A stretch of 64,000 nucleotides of DNA from Sialis fuliginosa (taxonomy: Eukaryota > Arthropoda > Insecta > Megaloptera > Sialidae): the NCBI GenBank assembly GCA_961205875.1, contig OY540813.1:31033001-31097000 (forward strand). Direction: 5' to 3'. Both the position numbers and the translations under genes were made by a program. Under the pieces are notes generated by a model. The model saw only the letters and a program-made list of their open reading frames with translations. It ran no database searches and had not been told where the DNA came from. Each line of letters starts with the position of its first letter. Within the stretch, counting starts at the first letter, position 1. Of the stretch, positions 1-10,411 are shown piece by piece.

Positions 1-662
1 AACGGTATGCAGTAAACATACCGACAAATGCAGTTGGTTAATGTTATTATATAAAAGTTATATAATTCATAACACAATTTTAGCATTTTTAAAAAATTAA
101 ATGAATAAATAAATAAATAAATTTACTATTAATTCATAAATAAAACAAAATGTACATACAAAATTTGGCTAATTGTAAGATCAATTTCATCCTATGAAAA
201 TCTATACTAAAATCGAATGCGCCACATTAGCTGAACTGGAGGGCAGTAACGCACACTAACATTTCACAATTATGATAAATTAATATATTAAATCAACAAA
301 AAATATAAAACAAATATTGTCAAATATTCAAGCTACTTCAATTTTTTTCCATATTTTATTTTTTATTTAAAAATATTCATAGGTGCGCCACATTGACCGC
401 TATTCCCCAATAGTGTGCAACAAATTACTTATACCTAGTTTACGACATTTTGAAGATTAGCTGAAAATATTTGAGATATACGAGAAAAACATTAGATACA
501 CCTTTAACTTTATATTGGTAAATAATTTCGAGATAATATCTAGATGTTCTGAATTGGCATTGCCAGAATATCAGACAATATATTCCATTGCAAATTATGT
601 AGCTATCTTTAAAAAAAATAAAAAATGTTTAACATCCTTAATAATATATATAAAGCTCAACG
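1..662. other. AT-rich non-coding DNA, no gene seen
   Basis: No coding exon, RNA gene or clear terminal repeat was recognised here. Short open frames lack domain content and run into the low-complexity start of the next repeat. It may be intron of the TMEM65-like gene whose first exon lies at 22.4 kb, but that is only inferred from orientation. Confidence 0.4.
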
Positions 663-1497
663 TCTCTCTGTCTGTCTGTCTGTCTGTCTGTCCGTTAGTT
701 ACCTTATCACTCGAGAACCACTTATCCGATTTACGTGTTTTTTTTTTTTAATTCATAGGTACGTTCTCTGGCCAGGTTATAGGCTATATTTTGTTAGGTT
801 AGGTAACATAACAACTAAGCAGTGACAATAATAGTAAATCAAGTCGGAAAAAATTTTGCCGTCGGCGCGCTGTTTTGTAATACGCTGCCTAAACCGTTCA
901 ATATAGATCAAAATAATGTATTAAAAAATTGTGTAGAATCAAAAGTTCTACAATGAAGTCCGCGACACCATATGTCTAACTTTTATATTTAAGCCACAAT
1001 TACTGCTTTTATGTTACTAAGAAAACATAAAATATTTGGGTTCTGTTTACGTGGACTTATGACATGCAAAACATTAATCCTTATCGAAATAAATGATTTC
1101 ATCGTCATAAGTACTTAATGTAGATATAATTTGCCATTTACAGCATCCAATTTGGTCGTACAGTTTAGAAAATATCGAAATATATGTTATACGGGAAAAT
1201 ATTATTCGTGCGATGATGACCCGTGTATGGCGATGGAACGTACCAACTAGAAGCGCAGGGCAGAGGGAAGGGAACAGGCCGGTATTCTTTTGATTGTCAA
1301 GTGTTTATTTTGTTTTCAATAATTAACTTTTAAATTTAAAAGTTTTTACGTTTTTGTTAGGTAGGTAATTTAAGTGTTATTTGGTTTTTATTACATTAAT
1401 AACTAATCGTGTTTGTAATTAATTCAACTATATATTTTTTAAATCCTAAACAATAATTCCGTAGTCCACGCGAGCGAAGCCGCGTGGGCCCAGCTAG
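663..1497 (+). mobile_element. Helitron-like non-autonomous element, copy A
   Basis: The right end has the classic Helitron 3' structure: a perfect GC-rich hairpin (CCACGCG at 1466-1472 pairing with CGCGTGG at 1481-1487), six bases, then CTAG at 1494-1497 followed by T. The left end is placed at TCTCTCTGTC inside a TCTG microsatellite. This start is shared with an inverted second copy at 2603-2916, which supports it, although the base before it is G rather than the usual A. No Rep/helicase frame is present, so it would depend on a partner. The 3' end is well supported; the 5' end is approximate. Confidence 0.6.
665..692. repeat. TCTG microsatellite inside Helitron-like copy A
   Basis: About six tandem TCTG units end in TCCGTTAG. 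A shorter version is seen at the matching end of the inverted copy near 2890-2915, so this repeat belongs to the element rather than to the flank. Confidence 0.8.
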
Positions 1498-2602
1498 TAC
1501 GTACATATGTATTAGTAGAGGGAAATTAGCATTTTAAAGTGATGCATTCGGGAAGTTCGATTTTGTCTTTATATGTTCGAAGATGAATTGAAAATCAAAA
1601 ATTTAGAAAAATCGGCCATGTGCGTCCCGAGAAAATTGCATAATTGTGCATTTTTGATACATTTCAATCGTATCACTACACTGTTTTTGAAATATCTCCG
1701 GTTCTATAGGTCGTAGGAAAATAAAAAAATATTAAAATACTTATAAGTTAATAGACTATAGAACTGCATAGGTAGCGTTACTTTTCAAACGCATCATAAC
1801 CTCAAAAATAAAAATATTGTCGAAAAACTTTTTTTATCACTAATAATTCAATAATTAACGTAAAAATAAAATTTGATTTTTACAGCCACAATCATCCATT
1901 TTTGAAAAAAATGGAAAAGCTCGCCATTTAATGAGAAAACGTCATAGGGTAAATTTTATTTTTTCTAATTGTAGACTTTTCTATGTACTTTCTTGTGAAC
2001 ATATACCAAAATCTGTTAAATAAGTTAAAAAATCTATTCATCACTTTTTATGTCTATATTCCCTCTATAAACAAACATGAATATCTAAAAACGAAAATAA
2101 ATTTATTTGTTTTGAATCAATAAGCATTTTTGATATCGAATAAGTATGCGAAAGAAACTTCGTTTCCACGCCAAAAATGAGCCCAATTTACATTCAAAAC
2201 ATTCCAAATGGTTTTAGATAGGGTGACACTTTGCGGATGGTCACAAGCAACGTTCACAGGATTCAATCCAAATAGATTTATTATAGTGTCGATATCCCAA
2301 TAGGATATGAACGGACAACTTTGAACAAAGATGTATGATAATAGAACTTGGTGGTGTTTTTCTATAGGTACCTATATAAAAAAATTACTTCAATGTTTTT
2401 ACGCTTTGGTAGACCCTCATCGAATATATTTTAAATCAGACATGGGAAATCGATATTCACACTTTGCAACAATATAAAATATAAGTGTATTCTTTTTTAA
2501 ATTTTATTTCTCTCCCATCTGTTTTCCTGTTTGGTGTTTGGGTTACATCGTTTGATAGTAAAATGTCAACATTACGCGCGCTCTTGGACTAATATCAATA
2601 CA

Positions 2603-2916
2603 TTAGCTATGCCCGCGGCTTCGCTCGCGTGTACTACGGAATTATTGTTTAGAATTTTCATTCTTTTTATTCTACACAATTCTTTACTACATTAACATTA
2701 CATTGATCAATATTTGTATTGCTGGCGGCAAACTTTTTTCTGACTTGATTTACTATTATCGTTACTGCTTATTCCTTATGTTAGCTAACGTTACTAACGT
2801 AACAATATATATACTAAAACCTGGGCAATGAACATATCTATGAATTAAACACGTAAATCGAATAATTGGTTCTTGAGCGATAAGCGCACTAACGGACGGA
2901 CAGACAAACAGAGAGA
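2603..2916 (-). mobile_element. Helitron-like non-autonomous element, copy B
   Basis: Read on the minus strand, this copy starts with the same TCTCTCTGT block as copy A (2916 downward) and ends in a GC hairpin around AGCGAAGC followed by CTAA at 2606-2603 and then T, which again fits the CTRR|T rule for Helitron 3' ends. It is about 315 bp, so it is internally deleted relative to copy A. The two copies face each other across 1.1 kb of DNA that contains no recognised gene. Confidence 0.55.
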
Positions 2917-3639
2917 CGATAATTAAGTCATGTTGATAAATACATCAAAATTAAAAAAAATTTAACACCTATTTACAACTTCTCAGAGGTTGAATTTTGG
3001 AAAATGCTGAAAAACATTTTTCATTATTTGTATTGTAGAGTATTTATTTTAAGCTTCAAATAAATCCAATCAAAAAAATATTTTTCTCATATTAAGGTTA
3101 ATGTCTTGAATAAAATAATTTGACCTGATCTGAATTTTTTTCTGAAAATATGGCCACCATATTAACATATATTTTTTTTACGTAAGGATATGACACATAT
3201 TAGAACAACTTACTCCTCATAAAATTTCAAATAGTCATATTAACAGTTTAGTTGGCAAATTAATTATAATTTAATTTTTAATTTAGTTCACAATGAGTCA
3301 ATTCAACAAAGCCAATGAAACGATTCAAAGATACTCACAAACACTTTATCGTCGACACAATTAATGTAAATACAATTTGAACGCATTTACTATGCTTCGT
3401 TTGTGTAGTCATCTAGCTGTACATACATAAAAGGAAAACTCACAAGTATATATCTGAGGATAATTCTATTTTGTCGATGTTCCAATTAGTTTGTTTTGTG
3501 AATATTAAAAGTTCGTTTAGTCAAAGATAAAATAGATTGTACGTAGATGGCCAGGGATTATTGTTTGTTTAATGCAATAGCTGGGTTATAATATCCGGTG
3601 TAGTCTGAATAGATGCCAGAATGTCACATCACCTAACAT

Positions 3640-4500
3640 TAATTTTTATACAGGGTGGAACAAAATTGAACAATTGATTGAGAAAAATATTTCAAATAAA
3701 AAAGTTTATATGAACTTGTATCCGGAAATTCTTCGCGAAGGAGCTACAGACCCCCAAAAATGTTGCCTAAAATTACATAGTTTAATTATATATTTAATAT
3801 CTGAAGAACCCATTGTAATACTGTAATGAAACTTGATACCCAATTTATTATTAATAAGTGTTATCGTGTATCAAAGTATCAACCAATGATTATTTAGACC
3901 AAGGATATATGGGACCAGTGGGCCCCTTAATTTTTAGCTAATATATTTTTGTTCTTAAATTTTTTCTATACTTGGCACTTTTATATGGATATACGCCACA
4001 AAATAAATAGAAATATATATAAGATAAATATAGAATTGCAGAATTTGACTTAATACGGATGCTTCAAATTACACAAAATAAATGTATATTTTTGTTCTAG
4101 GATTAAAAATAGAAAAAAACTTCAAAAAATTTCATCCTTATCAACAGATAGCAGCGACGTATTTAGGCATGGGCAACATGGGCTACTGCCCAGGGCGGCA
4201 AAATTTTGGGGGGCGGCAGATTCTGGGAGAATACAACTTTTTTAGTTTAATACACAACACTAAAAAAAATAGGAATACAAAAAATTACTCCGATTATCAA
4301 AACGATTTTTCTACATCACTTATAAAAACAGTTATCACTTTTCAGTTCATATGATAATTCTGAAACTTATATCAAAAATAGATTATATTTTCCCTTGGTA
4401 GAGGAGCGGCAATTTTTTTTGCCCAGGGCGGCACTTAACGTAAATCTGCCGCTGACAGATAGTAATTTTTAATTTCGTTTTTTAGCCAAATTAGTTAACC
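3640..4500. repeat. Dispersed repeat related to 37.5 kb and 43.6-44.2 kb
   Basis: The segment starting CAGGGTGGAACAAAATTGAA shares blocks (TGTATCCGGAAATTCTTCG, GGAGCTACAG, TTGATACC) with the segments around 37530-37940 and 43570-44176. It is interrupted by a small hAT-type insertion at 4152-4454. It has no intact coding frame. Family assignment is open; the copy at 43.6 kb is a foldback. Confidence 0.6.
4152..4454. mobile_element. hAT-type MITE with 8-bp target duplication
   Basis: A 303-bp insertion is flanked by identical octamers ACAGATAG (4144-4151 and 4455-4462). Its ends, CAGCGACGTATTTAGG and the complement of CGTAAATCTGCCGCTG, are imperfect inverted repeats. Eight-base duplications are the hallmark of the hAT superfamily. 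The related repeat at 43.8 kb carries the empty site (complement of about 43794-43826), with one ACAGATAG and no insertion, which confirms both ends. The interior holds CCCAGGGCGGCA near both ends and no transposase. Confidence 0.8.
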
Positions 4501-5184
4501 CTGTAGTCCCGATTGGTTACAGGTATATGTACCACCTAGATTTAAAAATTTCTGAAAAAAAAACTATCAAACGCTCCGAAATCAGGATTTAATTTTTCTG
4601 TTATATATCATTTTGCAGTTCGTTATAATTAACATGGATTTATAAAAAAGAAGTTAATACCTACTAAATAAATTTCCGACAAAATAATTAACCTTTCAAT
4701 AATAATGATTTCATCAATATTTTACTCATCAGACAATGTAATTTACTGGTTTAAATAAATTACAAGCTTGAAACTTTCATATATCAATACACAAACAAAA
4801 TCCTCTAAGGTATTTCTGATTTACCACAAACTGTTTACATTAACTTTATCAGCACTCATGCTAATAATTAATTTCACATTGCGTGGTGGAAAATATTTAA
4901 AGCAAATAATAGGGAAAATGGGGGAATGTTGCGCAATGCATTCTTGTGATGAACCAATTATTTTAGTTAGTATAATGTCCCGTATTATAATAAACCAGCT
5001 AACAAAATTTGCAAGCTTGCAAGCACTTTCAAATGAATAAGAAACCAATGTGCGTTGCCATTTTGAAGTTATTTGCGTAAAAACAATTTTTTGTTCCTTT
5101 CACCCTCTGCAAAACTATCTTTGCACACCTTGGTCGACTACACTCATCGGTTTCTTAAAGTGTAGATACCAAACTATCTCTGTA

Positions 5185-5671
5185 TATACACCTAGCCCCC
5201 GATTTACACGGTAGATACGTTCTGCACAAAACCGTGTAAACTGAAATCTTAGATTTTGCTAAGTAAAATCGTGTAAAACGAAAAAAAAACCCAAAATGTG
5301 CATGATTCAGTAATTTATTTAAGTAAAACAAAAGTCAGACATCTTGGAAAACTCAAAATTGTTCTTAGTTCATAAAACAACAAACATATAAAAGTAATAT
5401 AAGTAGATATTCAATTTATTTTACATTAGGAACAATGATGAAGATTACCGGGATTCCCCTAAATGTATATTTTACAAGCCCGGGAATCCCCTGTTCTTTT
5501 CATCAGGTTACCGAAGGAAAAAAAATCAAAAATGCCATCAAATCTTTGTAAAAGCGTATATGGAGCGGAATAAACATTTTTACTAGTTTTTTGAAAATTG
5601 TCAATTTATAAATCGTGTAAAAGCGAAATTGTGTAAAACAAGTGCCGTGTAAATCGGGGGATAGGTGTATA
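5185..5671. mobile_element. Terminal-inverted-repeat MITE, about 0.49 kb
   Basis: The left end CACCTAGCCCCCGATTTACA and the right end (complement CACCTATCCCCCGATTTACA) are near-perfect inverted termini, extended by TATA on both sides. The interior has several GTGTAAA words in both orientations and no gene. The target duplication cannot be separated from the palindromic TATA. Confidence 0.7.
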
Positions 5672-5777
5672 TATAACAGAAAGAGTTATCTCGATCTTGC
5701 CGATTAATTAAGTCGAAAATATATGTTTATAACGATATACGTATGCTGTGGAAAAGTGCGTGGAGTAAAGGCAAATA

Positions 5778-5947
5778 CACCACCCAATCAGCAGGGCCGA
5801 TTTGTCGGAAGGCAGATTGGGTTTGTATAGGCTAATCGGGCCAATTATTCCGCGAATAGTCGGCCCGATTTGCCATATACGACCCAATATGCAGTACCCC
5901 CACTCTACCTCCTGACAAATCGGTCCTGCAGATTGGGTTGTGTATAG
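5778..5947. repeat. Short foldback MITE (CCCAATC family), full copy
   Basis: ACCCAATCAGCAGGGCCGAT at the left pairs with ATCGGTCCTGCAGATTGGGT at the right across about 170 bp, with a second inner pair around CGGGCCAATTATTCC and TCGGCCCGA. A right-half copy is present at 38992-39085, including the same flanking GTGTATAGA(A/G)GCCTTTA. No coding potential. Confidence 0.7.
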
Positions 5948-7189
5948 AAGCCTTTATAAACAACTCTTTATAATTCATGAACAATTTCGCCTACACAAAA
6001 CCCGTTGGGTTCGTTATTGTAGCAAATTATCTCAGTCAGCTACAAATTAGTAAGATTCATTTTTCTTTGGCACATTATTAAGAACTATAATACTAAGATA
6101 TATGCAAAAATTTTGCCTGTTTATTCCGATCTTCGGTATTTTATGTCTATTTTTCTTGTATTATACATATAAAATAATTTCTCTAAAAACTTTTACTAAA
6201 CATTTTTTTAAATAAAGAATATTTTAGAAAATAATATGAGCAATATTCCATATTTTCTACTCAGCCTGTATATTTGATAATAAATAATTAAATAAAAACA
6301 GTAGGGTTGACTTCTTAATTTCTAATCATGGAAAATAACACAACACGTAATTTGCGTTTTTGGTATGTCATAACAAAAAAAATTCATTCCTCTAGTTTCC
6401 GTAACTAAAAAAAAGAAAGTAACTAATGAATTTTTTATTTATTTATAAAAGTTAGTAGCCAAATTAATGGGATTAATACTCACATCAGATATATGATATT
6501 TTGCATTTATTTATTTTTCTCCTTATTATTCTTGTCTTTAAAGAGAACAATATCTACTAGGCCGCATACGACAAGTTTACCATATCGCAATATAAATATA
6601 CTTGAACCAAAATACATATATGTAATATGTCTGTATTTAATTTAAACTCGAGATATAATATACGTGCAATTCACTATAATTTGTGTAAACATTTTATTTA
6701 AAAATTTAAGTGATAAAAATAAAATACATAAAATTAAATATATTGATTAAAATTTATCTTTATTAGAACTAATATTAAATTGTTTGTACAAATTTTAAAC
6801 ACGTTTTTATTATAAATCGAAAAAAATATGTTACAGTGATTTTTATCTAATCAAATTGAGGACATACATAGATGCTGTCTATTTTTAAATTGTTGTATAA
6901 TAATTGAAAAATACTTTATTTTAAATAGGTGATACGCATGTATATAATTAATTTTTTAAATAAAAATTACAAAAAAAATTAACGCATAAAAATACTAATA
7001 CAATAAAATAGATATTAAAAATCAATTTTATAAAACCTCATAGTTAAGTATAGTATTTCAGGCAACTGTCTAGGGCCCCAACTGAGTAAGGAAGCTTCGT
7101 AAATAAATAAAGTTTAAAAAATTATGTGTAACCTTTCTTTTGCTCTTTAGCCATTAATACAAAATTATATACAAAAATTGCGTGATGAT

Positions 7190-8005
7190 ACAATAATTCG
7201 GGCAAGACATACACGAGTATATGCCATAAGGGTTCCGAAGTACGTACTACGTGAAATGTTTGGAACCACTTACAGGTGCATTTTTAAGTTAAAGTTAAAA
7301 TATAAAAAAATGTCAAGTTCTACTAATTGAGATCTATGTATATTTTGACATACCACATGCCTAGATATCAAAATAAAAAATTCTATGACGCCCCTCCCTA
7401 TAATTTCAAAATTTAAAATTATATTGTTGACTTTAGTATTTGTCGTTGGTAGTCCCACCAAAGCCTCGTTACCAAACTTTTTTCAGATTTTTTGAGCCGG
7501 TAGTTACAGAGTTAGAGGGGGGGAGGCAAAATAAAACACTGCTTTTAGCCCCCTACAGGCGCCATTTTTGATTTAGAAAAAAAAAATATGGTCAAATTCT
7601 ACTAATTGAGATGTACATTTTGACATGCCACACGTCTTGGTATACAATTTTTTTGTTTTTTGGATTTACTTTAAAGCCCCCTACAGGCACCATTTTTGAT
7701 TTAGAAAAAAAATTGAAAAAGGGTTAAATTCCGCTTGTTTGGTTATACATTTTAACGTGCCACATGCCTTGGTATAAAAAAAAATATTTGTTTTACCTAG
7801 CTTTAGCTCCTTATTGCCCCCCTGAAAAATTATTTATTCAATAAATTTGTACATATTTTACTAGAGGGTCATTTTACATGTTCAGTAAAAATTTCAAGTT
7901 TCTAGCTTATATAGTTTACGAGCTATTTGGCTTTGAGTGAAAATGACGGACGGACAGACGACAAAGTGAGATTAATAGGGTTTCTTCGGAACCCTAAAAA
8001 AGGTC
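7190..8005. repeat. Dispersed repeat with inverted partner at 36.9-37.3 kb
   Basis: The stretch from about 7200 to 7570 (CTTCGGAACC-type end, TACGTACTACGTGAAATGTT, GGTAGTCCCACCAAAGCCTC, CCCCCTACAGGCG) reappears in reverse complement at about 36900-37240. It ends near 7980-8000 with GGTTTCTTCGGAACCCTAAA, a terminus also seen near 56030. The GCCCCCTACAGGC unit is repeated internally near 7550 and 7676, suggesting tandem growth. Open frames here are chance. Confidence 0.65.
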
Positions 8006-8346
8006 TTTACGTATCATATTTTTATTTCCTTATAACTTTTTGTATTTTTAGGACAAAAAAAAATTATAGGATCTCGGAATATTTATTCTGCTTCCCCCCC
8101 CCCCCACTTTCATAACGTCACTGATACTGACAATGATCCAGGTCTCGGTTCAATCTCGGTTCAATCTCACTCCAATCAAATAAAAATAAACGATAAACAA
8201 TGAAATAAATCATTCACACTATAGGCATTGCTCAGGTCTCTGTCCAATCATGCTCCAGACTATCCATCCAGACTATCGTGTTGGTTCCGGTCCGGTCTCG
8301 CTCTAATCAAATATAAATAAACAATAAACAATGAAATCATTTACAC

Positions 8347-8611
8347 CAAGCTTGTCCAACCCGCATGCGGCCCGCAAGGATAATTAAAGAAAAAAATAAT
8401 AATTTTATAATAATAAACCTGCATTGAAATTATCGCGACTAAAAAAAAAAAATAAAAAATTTTTATAAGAGTTTTTATTTTCCTAATCCTAATCTACTCG
8501 TAACCTTATTTATTCAATAAAATTAGGAATTGAAATTGACACGACCAAAAAACAAAAAAAGTCCTCAGTTTTTCTTTTTGCCCAGAAGGTTCAAAAGGTT
8601 GGACACCTATG
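8347..8611. mobile_element. hAT-type MITE, 265 bp
   Basis: The ends CAAGCTTGTCCAACC and complement CATAGGTGTCCAACC form imperfect inverted termini. They are flanked by ATTTACAC (8339-8346) and ATTTACAG (8612-8619), a 7-of-8 match to an 8-bp duplication. The GTCCAACC end is typical of hAT elements as I know them. The insertion lies inside older repeat DNA (8140-8340 and 8620-8720) related to the element at 18.6-19.5 kb. Confidence 0.65.
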
Positions 8612-9244
8612 ATTTACAGTAATGTATCGCTCAGGCTTTGGTCCAATCTCGCGCCGATAGAGTATTACTATACTGAATATTTGACTGAACCGAGGCCGGA
8701 CCGAGATCGGCACGATACTACACGTAGGCGAGCGGGAGGTTGCCGAAAAGTGCTCAAATTAAGGTACATACCGACCACGTGACGTAAGTGGCTAAACGAC
8801 ATGATTCCTTATGTAATTTTGATCGCTGAATCCGAATATGAAATTTATTTTCCTCTAAAGTGACAGCGTCATCGAGAAAAACGCAATTTTCATGAAAATC
8901 GCGAAAAAATAATTTTTCGATTTTTTCGTATTCAACTCGCTGTATCTTGAACAATTATTGCTTGTTTCTAATGAAATTTTTACAGTGTATTCTTGAACCA
9001 TTTTGAAAGAAAACAAGCTATCACTCGAGTAAAACAATCAATTTGAACCGGAGATACGAATTTTTAAACATTAACAATCCGATTTAGCGAACGTTTGACT
9101 TCAAACTGAAATGTTGAGTGACGAAAGTTCGAAATTCACATTTTAAACTACACAACATTAAAATATAAGGTACAAAGAAGTTTTTGGTAAAGTTTCATTA
9201 TTAAATATCAAGTAGGAAAAAAATGGCAATAGTTTTAAGATTAA

Positions 9245-9325
9245 TGTACCGAGCGCGCGCTCGCTGCGAGCGCAGCGTAGCAGCCACCGCCGCGACCAGC
9301 GGTGCGACTCGGCGCACGCGAAATC
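9245..9325. other. CpG-rich island inside the 1.7-kb element
   Basis: An 80-bp run rich in CG dinucleotides (GCGCGCGCTCGCTGCGAGCG, then GCCACCGCCGCGACCAGCGG) sits at the inner end of the left arm, in sharp contrast to about 70% AT around it. It lies downstream of the minus-strand frame and has no matching block at the right arm, so it is not part of the inverted repeat. Confidence 0.7.
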
Positions 9326-9376
9326 AAATAATAATTCGGAAGGTATATATCATTCAAATTAATTTATCAAAATTTT

Positions 9377-9835
9377 TTAACACAGTTTATTAACATTTTC
9401 AAAATTATTAATATCATCTAAATTATCATCAACATTTTTACATGTAGTTTCACACATACAAACTTCACAACATTTTAAATTATATTTGATACAATTACAT
9501 GTATTTATCGTACATGCATTTTTCCCCTTACACGAACAAAAATATTGTTGCAATAAATCGATTGCACTTAAACCGTCGTAATAATCGATGCTTATTATAT
9601 TATTTGCAATAGACCACCCATAATTATTCAAATCTTTGGCCTCTATATTTGGACTTAAACATTGGGTCCAATCGCTAATTTGCCACAGAGATCGCAAGAC
9701 ATGCTTTTCAAAAGCTGGCTTGGATGGTGGCAATTTTTCGATTGATACACCTTTTGATAGTGATAATTTGTATCTTAAATAATTAATATCAGAAAAAGTT
9801 GACTTATATTTTTGCCCGGGACAATACAACAACAA
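9377..9835 (-). CDS. Cysteine-rich C-terminal fragment of a dispersed invertebrate protein family
   Basis: An open frame of 152 codons reads on the minus strand. Residues about 18-80 (LPPSKPAFEKHVLRS, SDWTQCLSPN, NYGW) and the terminal cysteine cluster (residues about 107-138: CSCKGKNACTINTCNCIKY, then CCEVCMC) match the layout of a protein tail that I know from many predicted invertebrate proteins of unknown function. That tail has a tryptophan-containing linker followed by a CXC-like zinc-binding cluster. The first methionine is probably not the real start: the family's usual N-terminal domain is missing and the frame begins abruptly near the inner arm. It is likely a captured or residual fragment carried by the inverted-arm element. 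Function is unknown. Confidence 0.5.
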   Translation of the reverse strand: MLLYCPGQKYKSTFSDINYLRYKLSLSKGVSIEKLPPSKPAFEKHVLRSLWQISDWTQCLSPNIEAKDLNNYGWSIANNIISIDYYDGLSAIDLLQQYFCSCKGKNACTINTCNCIKYNLKCCEVCMCETTCKNVDDNLDDINNFENVNKLC

Positions 9836-10411
9836 AAATAAACTTGCTTATAATATCTAAAGCTTGTTCAAATGGAAAATTAGTCACACGAGCTCGGTAC
9901 ATTAATCTTAAAACTATTGCCATTTTTTTCCTACTTGATATTTAATAATGAAACTTTACCAAAAACTTCTTTGTACCTTATATTTTAATGTTGTGTAGTT
10001 TAAAATGTGAATTTCGAACTTTCGTCACTCAATATTTCAGTTTGAAGTCAAACGTTCGCTAAATCGGATTGTTAATGTTTAAAAATTCGTATCTCCGGTT
10101 CTAATTGATTGTTTTACTCGAGTGACAGCTTGTTTTCTTTCAAAATGGTTTAAGAATACACTGTAAAAATTTCATTAGAAACGAGCAATAATTGTTCAAG
10201 ATACAACGAGTTGAATACAAAAAAATCGAAAAATTATTTTTTCGCGATTTTCATGAAAATTGCGTTTTTCTCAATGACGCTGTCACTTTAGAGGAAAATA
10301 AATTTCATATTCGGATTCAGCGACCAAAATTACATAAGGAATCATGTCGTTTAGCTACTTTCCTCTCTGTGGTCGGTCGACCCTACTTTTTGGCCAACCT
10401 CCCGCTCGCCT

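Larger units (their letters stand above)
8725..10411. mobile_element. 1.7-kb element with roughly 520-bp inverted arms
   Basis: The arms about 8725-9250 and 9890-10411 are near-identical reverse complements. Outer ends read TAGGCGAGCGGGAGGTTG on both sides, and inner ends both reach TTAATCTTAAAACTATTGCC. ACG flanks each side, a possible 3-bp duplication. Between the arms are a CpG-rich block (about 9245-9325) and a cysteine-rich open frame on the minus strand (9835-9377). Arms this long with a single internal frame suggest a foldback transposon or a hairpin formed around a captured gene piece. No DDE transposase is visible. Confidence 0.75.

Noticed and set aside
665..692. TCTG tandem repeats as a possible telomere-like or CRISPR-like array
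   Set aside because: The units are 4 bp, without spacers, and belong to the end of a Helitron-like element.
8754..8954. Open frame mirrored at 10192-10413
   Set aside because: Both frames lie in the inverted arms of one element and are only the same repeat read twice; there is no domain or start context.
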